64,000 bases of DNA from the NCBI GenBank assembly GCA_017448975.1, contig JAFSKN010000054.1, forward strand, positions 116,287-180,286, in the 5' to 3' direction. The translations under genes and the position numbers were made by a program. Source of the DNA: Clostridia bacterium (lineage in GTDB: Bacteria > Bacillota > Clostridia > Christensenellales > Aristaeellaceae). How positions within the stretch are numbered: position 1 is the first letter of the stretch; each line of letters starts with the position of its first letter. Positions 35,694-45,443 of this stretch are shown here, piece after piece. Below the pieces are notes generated by a model. The model saw nothing but the letters and a program-made list of their open reading frames with translations, did no database searches and had not been told where the DNA came from.

Positions 35694-36745
35694 GCTATTT
35701 TGAATCCTGTCAGCGGCAGGTGGAAGCGCTGAAAAGCAAAGAGCACATCCGCATCTTAGCCATCGAATCCAGCTGCGATGAAACCGCCGCGGCGGTGATC
35801 GAGGACGGGCGCACCATCCTTTCCAACGCCGTTTTTACCCAAATCGACCTCCACGCCTTATACGGCGGGGTGGTGCCGGAAATCGCCAGCCGGGCCCACG
35901 TGGAAAAGGTCGATTTGATGGTGGATCAGGCGCTGAAAGACGCGGGGATGGAATTAAAAGATGTGGACGCCATTGCCGTCACCTACGGCCCCGGTCTGGT
36001 GGGGGCGCTGCTCATCGGCGTTTCCTGCGCCAAAGCCCTGGCCTTTGCGGCAAACAAGCCTTTGGTGCCCGTCAATCACATTGAGGGCCACATCTGCGCC
36101 AATTTCCTCACCCATCCTGATTTAGAGCCGCCCTTCGCCTGCCTGGTGGTGAGCGGCGGGCACAGCCATTTGTTCTCTGTGGAGGATTACGGCGTGTTCC
36201 GCATCATCGGCCAGACCCAGGACGACGCGGCGGGGGAGGCCTTCGACAAGGCGGCCCGGGTGCTGAACATCCCCTATCCCGGCGGGCCGCTGCTGGACAA
36301 GCTGGCCGAAACGGGCGATCCACACGCCTTAAAGCTGCCCCGGCCCAAGACCGAAGGCCGGTACGACTATTCCTTTTCCGGCCTGAAGACCGCTTTCATC
36401 AACGCCGTGCACAACGCCCGGCAGAAGGGCGAAGCCCTCAACGACGCGGACTTGGCCGCTTCTTTCCGCGCTGCCGTGGTGTCCTTCCTGGTTGACAAGG
36501 CCATGCTGGCGGCGGAGGAACTGCACCTCACCAAAATGGCCCTTGCTGGAGGCGTATCCGCCAACAGTTTATTACGGCGGGAAATGGAAGCCGCCTGCCA
36601 GAAACGGAACATTCAACTGTATATGCCCCGCTTGAACCTGTGCGGCGACAACGCCGCCATGATCGGCTCCGCCGCCTACTATCATTTGATGCGCGGAGAA
36701 ATCGCCGATCTGAGCCTGAACGCCAAGCCAGCATTGAGATTGTGA
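35690..36745 (+). CDS. tsaD: tRNA N6-adenosine threonylcarbamoyltransferase TsaD
   Basis: 351 residues, ASKHA fold. Seen: AIESSCDETAAAV near the start, the iron-site histidines in NHIEGHICA, VSGGHSHL, GEAFDKAARVL, YDYSFSGLKTA, LAGGVSANS and NLCGDNAAMIG. It transfers threonylcarbamoyl to A37 of ANN-decoding tRNAs together with TsaB and TsaE, which are not in the window. A start of MSYFESCQRQ adds about 20 residues before the usual beginning. It overlaps the DUF1461 gene by 4 bases. Confidence 0.97.
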   Translation: MSYFESCQRQVEALKSKEHIRILAIESSCDETAAAVIEDGRTILSNAVFTQIDLHALYGGVVPEIASRAHVEKVDLMVDQALKDAGMELKDVDAIAVTYGPGLVGALLIGVSCAKALAFAANKPLVPVNHIEGHICANFLTHPDLEPPFACLVVSGGHSHLFSVEDYGVFRIIGQTQDDAAGEAFDKAARVLNIPYPGGPLLDKLAETGDPHALKLPRPKTEGRYDYSFSGLKTAFINAVHNARQKGEALNDADLAASFRAAVVSFLVDKAMLAAEELHLTKMALAGGVSANSLLRREMEAACQKRNIQLYMPRLNLCGDNAAMIGSAAYYHLMRGEIADLSLNAKPALRL

Positions 36746-36750
36746 TTTTT

Positions 36751-36795
36751 CTGGGGGAAACCGCTCTTTGTGGGACAAAGAGCGGTTTCCCCCAG
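36751..36795. repeat. GGGGGAAACC hairpin, copy 4
   Basis: CTGGGGGAAACCGCTCTTTG and its exact complement, followed by ACCCCTTTCCGAGAAACC. The stem is almost identical to the one inside the 11.4-kb element. Confidence 0.85.
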
Positions 36796-36844
36796 ACCCC
36801 TTTCCGAGAAACCCTTCCTTTATTTGATTTAGGAGGAGAAAGCT

Positions 36845-38617
36845 ATGACATCCGCCACCCGTATGCCCTTACGTCACCTCTTGAAGCGCTTTTTGCCCTA
36901 TTATGGCAAGTATAAAAAGGAAATCGCCCTGGATTTATTCTGCGCCCTCATGACCACGGGCTGCGAGATCGTATTCCCGCAGATCGTGCGCATGATCACC
37001 AATCAGGCGGTGGCGGACTATACCCAGATCACCACCTCCTGGGTGCTGACATTGGGCGGGGTGTATTTGCTGCTGCGGATCATCGACACGGCGGCCAACC
37101 ATTTCATGCAGTATTGGGGCCACGTCACCGGGGCCAAGCTGGAAACGGACATGCGCACGGACCTATTTAACCATTTGCAGCAATTGTCCTTTTCCTATTA
37201 CAACGAAACCAAGGTGGGCCAGATCATGGCCCGCATCACCAGCGATTTGTTTGACGTGACGGAGTTTTCCCACCACTGCCCGGAGGAATTTTTGATCGCC
37301 GGGGTGAAAATCACCGCTTCATTTATTATTCTCTGCGGCATGAACGTGTGGCTGACCCTGATGGTGTTCCTGCTGCTGCCCTTCATGCTCATCGGCACCC
37401 GGTATTTCCGCCAGAAAATGCGCATCGCTTTCAAGGACGCCCGGCATCAGGTGGGCGAGATCAACGCCCAGGTGGAGGACAGTTTATTGGGCGTTCGGGT
37501 AGTAAAATCCTTCGCTAACGAGGATTTGGAAATTGAAAAGTTCGGCCACGGCAACGACAAGTTTTACGGCCTGAAGAAAATGCAGTACCGCTATATGGCG
37601 GGCTTCAACACCGTCACCCGCATGTTCGAGGGCACCATGTACATTTTGGTGGTGGTGGCCGGAGCTCTGTTCTTAAAGGACGGCAAGCTGGCGGTGGGCG
37701 ACTACACCGCCTTTCTGCTCTATATTTCCACCCTGCTCACCTCCATCCGCCGCATCGTGGATTTCTCCGAACAGTTTGAGCGCGGCATGACCGGTATCGA
37801 GCGCTTCTGCGAGATCATGGACGCGCCGGTGGAAATCAAGGACAAGCCCGGCGCTAAACCCATTGGCGATGTGAAGGGCGAGGTTCGCTTTGAAAAGGTG
37901 GGCTTCCATTATGCCGACGACGTGAATCACGAAGTGCTGGGCAGCGTGGATATGCTGGTACACGCCGGGCAGAACGTGGCCCTGGTGGGTCCCAGCGGCG
38001 CGGGCAAAACCACCCTGTGCAACCTGATCCCCCGGTTCTACGATGTGACCAGCGGCCGCATCCTCATCGACGGCAAGGATATTCAATCCCTCACCCTCAA
38101 ATCTCTGCGCAACGCCATCGGCATGGTGCAGCAGGAGGTCTATCTTTTCTCCGGCACCGTGCGGGAAAACATTTCCTACGGCAAGCCGGGGGCCACGGAG
38201 GAAGAAATCATTTTGGCCGCCAAGCGGGCCGGGGCACACGAGTTCGTGGAAAAGCTGCCGGACGGGTACGATACCTACATCGGCGAGCGGGGCGTGAAGC
38301 TCTCCGGCGGCCAAAAGCAGCGCCTTGCCATCGCCCGGGTGTTTTTGAAAAACCCGCCCATTTTGATTTTGGACGAGGCCACCAGCGCCCTGGATAACGA
38401 AAACGAGCTGCTGGTGCAGCGCTCCTTAGAGGAATTAGCCAAGGGCCGCACCACCTTTACCATCGCCCACCGCCTTACCACCATCCGCAGCGCGGACGTG
38501 ATCTGGGTGCTCACGGAAAAGGGCATCGAGGAAACGGGCAACCACGACGAGCTGATGAAAAAGAAGGGCATCTATTATTCCCTGTACAGCATGTACAGCG
38601 GAAAAGCCGCGTCATAA
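36845..38617 (+). CDS. ABC exporter, fused membrane and ATPase domains
   Basis: 590 residues: six-helix type 1 exporter domain (about 20-320) then NBD with GPSGAGKTT (Walker A), VQQEVYLFSGTVRENI (Q-loop), LSGGQKQRLAIAR (signature), ILILDEATSALD (Walker B) and the AHRLTT switch. It is a half-transporter that should work as a homodimer, since no partner is adjacent. The family exports lipids, drugs or peptides; substrate unknown. AGGAGGAGAAAGCT fixes the ATG. Confidence 0.93.
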   Translation: MTSATRMPLRHLLKRFLPYYGKYKKEIALDLFCALMTTGCEIVFPQIVRMITNQAVADYTQITTSWVLTLGGVYLLLRIIDTAANHFMQYWGHVTGAKLETDMRTDLFNHLQQLSFSYYNETKVGQIMARITSDLFDVTEFSHHCPEEFLIAGVKITASFIILCGMNVWLTLMVFLLLPFMLIGTRYFRQKMRIAFKDARHQVGEINAQVEDSLLGVRVVKSFANEDLEIEKFGHGNDKFYGLKKMQYRYMAGFNTVTRMFEGTMYILVVVAGALFLKDGKLAVGDYTAFLLYISTLLTSIRRIVDFSEQFERGMTGIERFCEIMDAPVEIKDKPGAKPIGDVKGEVRFEKVGFHYADDVNHEVLGSVDMLVHAGQNVALVGPSGAGKTTLCNLIPRFYDVTSGRILIDGKDIQSLTLKSLRNAIGMVQQEVYLFSGTVRENISYGKPGATEEEIILAAKRAGAHEFVEKLPDGYDTYIGERGVKLSGGQKQRLAIARVFLKNPPILILDEATSALDNENELLVQRSLEELAKGRTTFTIAHRLTTIRSADVIWVLTEKGIEETGNHDELMKKKGIYYSLYSMYSGKAAS

Positions 38618-38655
38618 AAAAACAAAACACAAAAACAGAAAAGCCATTTTTCATC

Positions 38656-38711
38656 TGGAAACAATTGTTTTTTACTTGTTTTTCCTGTTCTGTTGGGTTG
38701 GAAACGATTGT
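38656..38711 (+). promoter_or_regulatory. Tandem TGGAAACRATTGT motifs upstream of the TAXI gene
   Basis: TGGAAACAATTGT (38656-38668) and TGGAAACGATTGT (38699-38711), direct repeats 43 bases apart in the 191-bp leader. The second, extended to ...TGTA, matches the CcpA cre consensus TGNAANCGNWNNCA except for one base. A LacI/CcpA-type operator pair is a reasonable guess. Confidence 0.45.
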
Positions 38712-38808
38712 ATTTTTATTGATGTTCCTGTAAAATGTTTTCATTCCCAAAGCGTTCCCGCAAGGGAAGCGCGCGGACAATCTTGCAGGAAAAGAGGTTT
38801 GCTGAAAC

Positions 38809-39783
38809 ATGAAGAAACTGATCGCTCTTGGGTTGGCCCTCGCTATGCTGACCGTTTCTTTCGCCGCGATGGCGGATGAATATCTGGTATTCTCCACCGG
38901 CGGCACCACAGGCACCTACTATGCTTTCGGCGGTGAAATCGCCGCGCTGTTCACCAGCAAGATCGCCGGTCTGGAAGTCACGGCCCAGGCCTCCGGCGGC
39001 TCCAAGGCCAATATCTTGGCCATCACCCAGGGCGAAGCCGAACTGGGCTGGACCCAGAACGACGTAATGAGCTACGCCTATCAGGGCACCGACGATTTCG
39101 GCGGCCAAAAGGTGGAAACCTTCTCGGCCATCGGCGCCATTTATCCCGAGGTCGTGCATCTGGTGGTTGCCAAGGACAGCGGCATCACCAAGGTGGAGGA
39201 CCTGAAGGGCAAGAACGTGGGTGTTGGCGCGGTAGGCTCCGGCGTGTATTTCAACGCGATTCAGATTCTGGAAATCGCCGGCCTGACCCTGAATGATATT
39301 ACGCCCCATTATCTTTCCTTCAGCGAATCCGCCGAATCCTTCCAGAACCGTCAGGTGGAAGCGTTCTTCGCGGTTTCCGCATTCCCCAATGCCTCCATTG
39401 TGGACGTGGCCCTCAAGCGCCCCATTTCCCTGCTGACCTTTGAAGGCGAGCAGATGGAAGCCCTCCAGAGCAAGTATCCCTACTACGTCACCGATGTGAT
39501 TCCCGCCGGCACCTATGAAGGCGCGGATGAAGACGTGGCGGTGCCCGCCATTACTGCCGTGCTGGTGGCCTCCAATGAACTGGACGAAGACCTGGTTTAC
39601 CAGATCACCAAGGTGCTGTTTGAGAACAAGGACGAATTGACCAACGCCAAGAAGAGCTATATCAGCCCCGAAAGCGCCATCAAGGGCGTGCCCACCTCTG
39701 ACAGCGACGCCGCCGCGGGCGTGACCGGCGGCACCTTCCATCCCGGCGCAGTGAAATACTACAAGGAAATCGGCATCATGTAA
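38809..39783 (+). CDS. TAXI-family TRAP transporter solute-binding protein
   Basis: 324 residues. Signal peptide 1-22 (ends AAMADE). The TAXI start is recognisable: LVFSTGGTTGTYYAFGGEIA, with ASGGSKANILAITQGEAELG and the DDFGGQ region. It delivers a small acid to the fused permease just downstream. Known TAXI substrates include glutamate and other carboxylates, but this one is unknown. A hairpin in the 77-base gap to the permease gene fits higher expression of the binding protein. Confidence 0.93.
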   Translation: MKKLIALGLALAMLTVSFAAMADEYLVFSTGGTTGTYYAFGGEIAALFTSKIAGLEVTAQASGGSKANILAITQGEAELGWTQNDVMSYAYQGTDDFGGQKVETFSAIGAIYPEVVHLVVAKDSGITKVEDLKGKNVGVGAVGSGVYFNAIQILEIAGLTLNDITPHYLSFSESAESFQNRQVEAFFAVSAFPNASIVDVALKRPISLLTFEGEQMEALQSKYPYYVTDVIPAGTYEGADEDVAVPAITAVLVASNELDEDLVYQITKVLFENKDELTNAKKSYISPESAIKGVPTSDSDAAAGVTGGTFHPGAVKYYKEIGIM

Positions 39784-39812
39784 TAAAGCTTTCGCCCTGT
39801 CATAGGTTTTTG

Positions 39813-39840
39813 CGGGCCGGGGTTCTCCTGGCCCGATTTT
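39813..39840 (+). terminator. Intercistronic attenuating hairpin
   Basis: CGGGCC, 11-base loop, GGCCCG, then ATTTT, between the TAXI binding protein and the permease. Partial termination expected. Confidence 0.6.
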
Positions 39841-39860
39841 GTGCATAAGGGGGGTATCGT

Positions 39861-41978
39861 ATGTCGGAACATCCTGAACACGAGCATGAGTTTGCCGCCG
39901 CAGCCCAGGAGGAAATGGACGCGATCATGCAAAAGTATGACCGGGAAAGCGCTTTCCGTACCTTGACGGGCTTTCGGGGCGTGATCCTCAGCGCCATTCT
40001 GATTCTTTTTTCCGTGCTGCAATTGTATTCCACCTGGCGCATCATTCCTTCCACCCACATGCGGCCCATTCATTTGGGTATCGTGCTGATGCTGGCGTAT
40101 TTGCTCTATCCCGCCCGGCGCAAGGCCCGGAAGGATACGCTGCCCTGGTACGACGTGCTGCTTGCCCTGCTGTCCATCGCGGTCTATTTGTATCAGGTGG
40201 TTTTCTTTGACAAGATCGCCATGCAGTTCGGCTATACGGATTTCCAGCTTTATTTGGGTTTGGTGGGGATTATCCTGCTGCTGGAAGCCTGCCGCCGGGT
40301 GGTGGGCCTGCCCATCGTGATCATTTCTCTGTGTTTTGTGGCGGTGGGCCTGTTCGGGCGCAGTATGCCCGGCTTCCTCGCCAACCGGGGCTTTACCTGG
40401 AAGCAGCTGGTGCAGTACCTGTTTTATACCCAGGAGGGCGTTTTCGGCACGCCGGTGGGCGCGTCCTCTACGTTCATTTTCCTGTTCATCCTGTTTGGCT
40501 CCTTCCTGGAAAAAACCGGCGTGGGCGAGTTCTTCATTGATCTGTCCAACGCCATTTGCGGCCATCAGCGGGGCGGCCCCGCCAAGGTAGCGGTCATCAC
40601 CTCCGCCTTTGAAGGAACGGTGTCCGGCTCCTCCGTGGCGAACACGGTGGGCTCCGGCTCCTTTACCATCCCCATGATGAAGCGCCTGGGTTACAAGCCG
40701 GAATTTGCCGCGGCTGTGGAAGCGGCGGCCTCCACCGGCGGTCAGATCATGCCCCCGGTCATGGGCGCGGCGGCGTTCCTGATGGCGGAGTCCATCGGCC
40801 TGCCCTACGGCGTGATCGTGAAAGCGGCCATCATTCCCGCCCTGCTGTACTTCGTGGGCATCTACATCATCACCGACCTGGAAGCCCGGAAGCAGGGGCT
40901 GGTGGGCATGGACAGGGATAAAATGCCCAAGCTGGCCAAGGTGATGCTGGAGAGGGGCTTCCTGATGCTGCCCCTCATCGCCATCATCGCCATTTTAGCT
41001 ATGGGCTTTACTCCTATCATGGCGGCGCTCATCGGCATCGTCACCGCCATCGCGGGTTCATATCTGCGCACGGTGGCGGAATTGCTGTGTGTGCTGGTGC
41101 GGGGCAAAAAGGCCTACGGCATGATCGCCAACGGGGAAGGCGTGCCCAGGGAAACCTCCTTCGGCAAGGCGCTGCTCACCGCCGTGAAAAAGACCCAGGG
41201 CCTTCACGGCATGGATTACCTGAAAGCCCTGGAGGGCGGCGCACGGTCGATCATCGGCGTGGCGCTGGCCTGCGGCACGGCGGGCATCATCGCGGGTATG
41301 ATCACCAAAACGGGCATCGGCCTGAAAATGGGCACCGGCCTGTCCGCCATTGCCAGCGGCAATTTGCTGCTGCTGCTGCTGTTCACCATGCTGGCTTCCA
41401 TTCTGCTGGGCATGGGCGTGCCCACCACGGCCAACTATCTGATCACCTCCACCATCATGGCCCCTATCGTGTATAAGGCGCTCACCGCCAGCCTGCCCGA
41501 AGTTTACGGCGCGCTGTCCGCCATCAACGCGGGCTATGCCCTGCTGCCCGCCCACCTGTTCACCTTCTATTTCGGCATCATCGCGGATATTACCCCGCCC
41601 GTGGCCCTGGCCGCCATGGCGGGCGCGGCTATCGCCAAATCCGACCCGCTGAAAACCGGCATGGAAGCCTCCAAGCTGGCCATCGCGGCGTTCCTGGTGC
41701 CCTACCTGTTCGTGCTCAGCCCCCAAATGCTGATGCTCAACGCCCAATGGTACGAGGTGCTCCAGATCATCCTGACCTCTTTGGTGGGCATGTTCGGCAT
41801 CGGCATGGGTTTGGAGCGGTACTGGAAAACAAAACTCAATATCCTTCAGGCGCTTCTGGCCCTGGCGGGCGGCCTGCTGCTGATCTACCCCGGCACCCTG
41901 ACCGACGTGATCGGCATCGTGATGGTGGGCCTGGTGGTGCTTTGGCAGTGGATGCAGAGCAAAAAGGACAAAGCCTGA
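39861..41978 (+). CDS. TRAP transporter fused permease (4TM/12TM)
   Basis: 705 residues, the fused DctQ-DctM type that pairs with TAXI binding proteins. An acidic cytoplasmic N-terminus (1-35), small-subunit helices (to about 180), then the large subunit with FEGTVSGSSVANTVGSGSFTI, ASTGGQIMPPVMGAAAF, GMGVPTTANYLITS and AHLFTFYFGIIADITPPVAL. Sodium-driven uptake is the family mode. GGGGGGTATCGT precedes the ATG. Followed by a bidirectional terminator. Confidence 0.95.
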   Translation: MSEHPEHEHEFAAAAQEEMDAIMQKYDRESAFRTLTGFRGVILSAILILFSVLQLYSTWRIIPSTHMRPIHLGIVLMLAYLLYPARRKARKDTLPWYDVLLALLSIAVYLYQVVFFDKIAMQFGYTDFQLYLGLVGIILLLEACRRVVGLPIVIISLCFVAVGLFGRSMPGFLANRGFTWKQLVQYLFYTQEGVFGTPVGASSTFIFLFILFGSFLEKTGVGEFFIDLSNAICGHQRGGPAKVAVITSAFEGTVSGSSVANTVGSGSFTIPMMKRLGYKPEFAAAVEAAASTGGQIMPPVMGAAAFLMAESIGLPYGVIVKAAIIPALLYFVGIYIITDLEARKQGLVGMDRDKMPKLAKVMLERGFLMLPLIAIIAILAMGFTPIMAALIGIVTAIAGSYLRTVAELLCVLVRGKKAYGMIANGEGVPRETSFGKALLTAVKKTQGLHGMDYLKALEGGARSIIGVALACGTAGIIAGMITKTGIGLKMGTGLSAIASGNLLLLLLFTMLASILLGMGVPTTANYLITSTIMAPIVYKALTASLPEVYGALSAINAGYALLPAHLFTFYFGIIADITPPVALAAMAGAAIAKSDPLKTGMEASKLAIAAFLVPYLFVLSPQMLMLNAQWYEVLQIILTSLVGMFGIGMGLERYWKTKLNILQALLALAGGLLLIYPGTLTDVIGIVMVGLVVLWQWMQSKKDKA

Positions 41979-41993
41979 TTGATACAAAAAAAT

Positions 41994-42042
41994 AATACGG
42001 CCAGCCGCGCCGGGGTTCTGGCGGGACGGGCCGTATTTTTTT
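41994..42042. terminator. Bidirectional terminator between TRAP and GH31 genes
   Basis: AATACGGCC and GGCCGTATT enclose a GC-rich loop; T-runs are on both sides. It serves the convergent permease (+) and glycosidase (-). Confidence 0.85.
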
Positions 42043-42046
42043 GGAC

Positions 42047-44464
42047 TTATTCTTTCAGCTTCAGGCGAAGCGCTTCGCCTGTATAAACAATAACCTGTTC
42101 TTCCTGGTTCAGCAAACGGATGCGCATTTCCCGTTTTTCTTCCATTCCCGGCCAGCCGCCTTCTCGGGCGGAAACGGTGAGCTCGCCCGCCTGATTGTTC
42201 CAGGTGAAGGTCACCAAAGCGCAGGCTGCGGGGTCGTTGCCGTCGCCGGGATCGTCGTACCAGGTGAAGGCGCCGTCCGCGCCGGGATACACTGTTACCG
42301 TGAGGATTGGAGTGGGGATTTCATCGGTATACTGCTGCACAGGATAGGTCAGCAGGATGGCGCCGGAGCGGAGGAACAGGGGAATTTGATCCAGCGGCGC
42401 GTGGATATGCACCGTTTGCCCGCCCGCATATCGGTCTCCCGTTTCCCAGGCGAACCAGTCATACCCCGCCGGAAGATACACGGTTTCCGTATCGTCCGGC
42501 GCTTCGATTTTTTGGGCGCCCGGCAGGTATTCCATGGGACGGGCCACGGGCTTTACCAGCAAAGAATCCCCCAGCAGCATTTCATCATCAATATGCCGTA
42601 GGGCTTTGTCCTCCGGGAACATGAGGGCGGGTACCCGCGTCATGGGCACGCCCTCCCGGCTATACTGGGCGGCCAGGGAATACAGGTGGGGCAGGAGCCG
42701 CATGCGCAGGCGAATGGCTTTTTCAATGGCGTCGTACCATTTTTCGCCCTTCTCTCCGAATTGCCAGATTTCCCGGGGCGTGCTCATGCCGTGGGAGCGC
42801 ATGATCGGAAGGAAAACGGAGAATTGCAGCCAGCGCACGTACAGCTCCCGGTAGCCGGGGTCGTTCACGCCCTCCGGGAAGTCTCCCGCACCCACCCAGG
42901 GTCCGCCGAGACCGGCGGGAAAGAAGCCGCCCGCGTCCGTGCTCCACCAGCCTTCCCCGGCGGCCATGAAGTTCAGCCCCTCCGGCACCTGGCGGCGCAG
43001 GGTTTCCCAGGTGGAGGAAACGTCCCCGGACCAGGTGACCGCGGCGTACCGGTGCTGGCCCGCCCAGGAGGAACGGGTCAGGTTCAGCACCCGTTTGTCC
43101 GGCGCGTCGGCCCGCTGGCCTTCGTATATGCCCATGGAATGATGCAGGCTGTACAGGCTGATTTTGGCGGGGTCAAGATACTTTTTCGCTTCTTCTGTAT
43201 TCAGGCGCACCCGTTCAAAGGGCTCCGGCTTCATTTCCCCTTGCCAGTCCGGCTCAAAGGGCTCGGTGCAGTCGCACCACCAGGCGTCGATGCCGTACCG
43301 GAACAGCCCTTCCCGGGCCTGCCGCCAGTAAATGCGCCGGGCTTTGGGGTCAAAAGCGTTATATACGGCGCGGTCGCCTAACATGCAGCCGTTTTCCAGC
43401 ATTTCCTTCCGGTTTTCGTTTTCGTCTCCGCGCATGGAGGGCCAGACGGAGATCATCATTTTCACGCCCATTGCGTGCAGGGCGTCCGTAAGCGCTTGCG
43501 GATCGGGATAGCGCTGCCGGTCGAACACCTTGTAGCCCCATTGGCCCTCCGGCCAGGTCTGCCAGTCCTGCACGATCAGGTCCAGCGGCACCTGACGCTT
43601 CCGATATTCCTTCGCCACGGAAAGCAGTTCTTCCGCGTCCTTGTACCGCTCCTTGGACTGGATATAGCCGAAAGCGTACCGGGGCAGCAGGGGCGCAGAA
43701 CCGGTGAGGCTCCGGTACTGGCGGCACACAGCGGCGTAGCCCCCGGCCATGAAATAATAATCCATTTCGTCGGCGCAGTCGGCCCACAGGTACGAGCCGT
43801 ATGCGTCGTCGTGGAAGGTCATGAAGCAGCCCAAGTCAAACAGCAGGCCCCAGCCTTTGGTGGATACCAGCACCGGCACCACCGCTTTCATGTTATGCTG
43901 GTACAAATCGCGGCTTTTGCCCCGCAGGTTGCCGTAGCCCTCCTCATGAGAGCCCAAGCCGTACAGGCCCTCGTCCGAGTCGAAATCAAGGTTTAAGCGG
44001 CAGGCATAGGCTTTGCGGTCTTCATAGGTTTCGTAATCCCCCGCGGAGGCCCGCACGCCGTCGATACTCTGGGGATAACGGATTTCCGCGTCCTGGGGGA
44101 AACGGTTCACCATCACCGGCTTTTCTTCCATCTGGCAGGCACGTTTGGCATTTTCCCGCAGCAATACACTCCCTTTTCTGTCCAGGAAGGTGATCGCGCC
44201 GGTATCTTTGCTGACCTGCGCGAGGATGATCCCGCAGTCAATCTCAAATGCGTTTTCCGTTTCGGTTACGCGGCATGAGCCGGGGTCGCGGCAGATCACC
44301 GTGGGGCCTGAATCGGGGAGAAAAGCGTCTCTTTGGGTGCGAGTCACGCGCACCGCGCCGCAGGAAAGGGAAGCCAGGCGCAGCAGCTGGGGCCGCTTTT
44401 CCGCGTCCGGAGAAATGAGAAACTGTGCCATGGAGGGAGAGGCTGGCAGGATTTGAACGCGCAT
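42047..44464 (-). CDS. Glycoside hydrolase family 31 (alpha-glucosidase/alpha-xylosidase)
   Basis: 805 residues, no signal peptide, so cytoplasmic. N-terminal beta domain, (beta/alpha)8 barrel at about 240-580, C-terminal beta domains. Nucleophile Asp in WWCDCTEPF (family pattern WxDxxEP) and acid/base Asp in TWSGDVSSTW; also FGYIQSKERY and the MRSHG segment. The cysteines around the nucleophile are unusual. XylS-like enzymes are the closest by motif, but substrate cannot be set. The gene starts 49 bases after the cysteine-synthase-like gene on the same strand; AAAGGAGAAATCGC fixes the ATG. Confidence 0.9.
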   Translation of the reverse strand: MRVQILPASPSMAQFLISPDAEKRPQLLRLASLSCGAVRVTRTQRDAFLPDSGPTVICRDPGSCRVTETENAFEIDCGIILAQVSKDTGAITFLDRKGSVLLRENAKRACQMEEKPVMVNRFPQDAEIRYPQSIDGVRASAGDYETYEDRKAYACRLNLDFDSDEGLYGLGSHEEGYGNLRGKSRDLYQHNMKAVVPVLVSTKGWGLLFDLGCFMTFHDDAYGSYLWADCADEMDYYFMAGGYAAVCRQYRSLTGSAPLLPRYAFGYIQSKERYKDAEELLSVAKEYRKRQVPLDLIVQDWQTWPEGQWGYKVFDRQRYPDPQALTDALHAMGVKMMISVWPSMRGDENENRKEMLENGCMLGDRAVYNAFDPKARRIYWRQAREGLFRYGIDAWWCDCTEPFEPDWQGEMKPEPFERVRLNTEEAKKYLDPAKISLYSLHHSMGIYEGQRADAPDKRVLNLTRSSWAGQHRYAAVTWSGDVSSTWETLRRQVPEGLNFMAAGEGWWSTDAGGFFPAGLGGPWVGAGDFPEGVNDPGYRELYVRWLQFSVFLPIMRSHGMSTPREIWQFGEKGEKWYDAIEKAIRLRMRLLPHLYSLAAQYSREGVPMTRVPALMFPEDKALRHIDDEMLLGDSLLVKPVARPMEYLPGAQKIEAPDDTETVYLPAGYDWFAWETGDRYAGGQTVHIHAPLDQIPLFLRSGAILLTYPVQQYTDEIPTPILTVTVYPGADGAFTWYDDPGDGNDPAACALVTFTWNNQAGELTVSAREGGWPGMEEKREMRIRLLNQEEQVIVYTGEALRLKLKE

Positions 44465-44513
44465 GCGATTTCTCCTTTCCGGTGTGTCGGGTTAAAAAAA
44501 GGGCGTTCCGGTT

Positions 44514-45443
44514 TTATTCCCCGAACAGCTGGGTGGAATAGTAGCGCTCCGCCGTATCGGGCAGCACGGTGACCACAGTTTTACCGGGGCCGAGCTTTTT
44601 CGCCAGTTTCAGGGCGGCGGCCACGTTGGTGCCGCTGGAAATGCCGCACATGAGCCCTTCCTCCCGGGCCAGGCGGCGGGCGGTTTCGATCGCTTCGGAA
44701 TCTGTGACCACGTAAATTTTATCGTAGATTTCCCGGTTCAGGATAGCGGGGATGATGCCGTCGCCGATGCCCATCTGAATGTGGGTGCCGATGGTGCCGC
44801 CCGCCAAAATGGCGGCGTTTTCCGGCTCCACGGCCCAGATTTCCATCTCCGGGTACTGGGCCTTGAGCACCTCGCCGATGCCGGTGAGGGTGCCGCCGGT
44901 GCCGATGCCGCTGCAATAGCCGTGAATGGGTTTCGCCGCCTGGGCCATGATTTCCAGCGCGGTATGCTTTTTATGGGCCAGGGTGTTGTTGGGGTTTTCA
45001 AACTGCTGGGGCACGAACACCTTGGGATTCTTCCGCTTCATGTCCATGGCGGCCTGGAGGCATTCCTCGATGCATTTGCCGATGTCGCCCGCGTCGTGGA
45101 TCAGCTTTACATCCGCCCCGTAATGGCGCACCAGCTTGCGCCGCTCTTCGCTGACGGAGTCCGGCATGATGATGATGGTGCGGTAGCCCTTCACCGCGCC
45201 GACCAGCGCCAGGCCGATGCCCTGGTTGCCGCTGGTGGGTTCCACGATGATGCTGTCCCGGTCGATCAGGCCTTCCTTTTCCGCCTGCTCGATCATGTTC
45301 AGGGCCGTGCGGGTTTTGATGGACCCGCCCACATTCAAAAATTCCGCCTTCACCAGGATTTCCGCGGTGTCCTTGTCCGGCATGCGGTTCAGCCGCACCA
45401 GCGGGGTATTTCCTACGGCGTCTAAAATGGATGCGTTGATCAT
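44514..45443 (-). CDS. cysK: Cysteine synthase-like PLP enzyme, variant active site
   Basis: 309 residues, fold type II PLP enzyme of the O-acetylserine sulfhydrylase/cystathionine beta-synthase group. PLP lysine K43 in NVGGSIKTRTAL; the family usually has NPGGSxKDR, so Pro and the Asp after Lys are changed. The substrate loop is TSGNQGIGLA instead of TSGNTGIGLA, and the phosphate loop GIGTGGTLTG is normal. Likely makes cysteine from O-acetylserine and sulfide, but the variant residues leave other beta-replacement chemistry open. Start ATG (MINASILDAV) after AAAGGACAGACAAGC. Confidence 0.82.
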   Translation of the reverse strand: MINASILDAVGNTPLVRLNRMPDKDTAEILVKAEFLNVGGSIKTRTALNMIEQAEKEGLIDRDSIIVEPTSGNQGIGLALVGAVKGYRTIIIMPDSVSEERRKLVRHYGADVKLIHDAGDIGKCIEECLQAAMDMKRKNPKVFVPQQFENPNNTLAHKKHTALEIMAQAAKPIHGYCSGIGTGGTLTGIGEVLKAQYPEMEIWAVEPENAAILAGGTIGTHIQMGIGDGIIPAILNREIYDKIYVVTDSEAIETARRLAREEGLMCGISSGTNVAAALKLAKKLGPGKTVVTVLPDTAERYYSTQLFGE

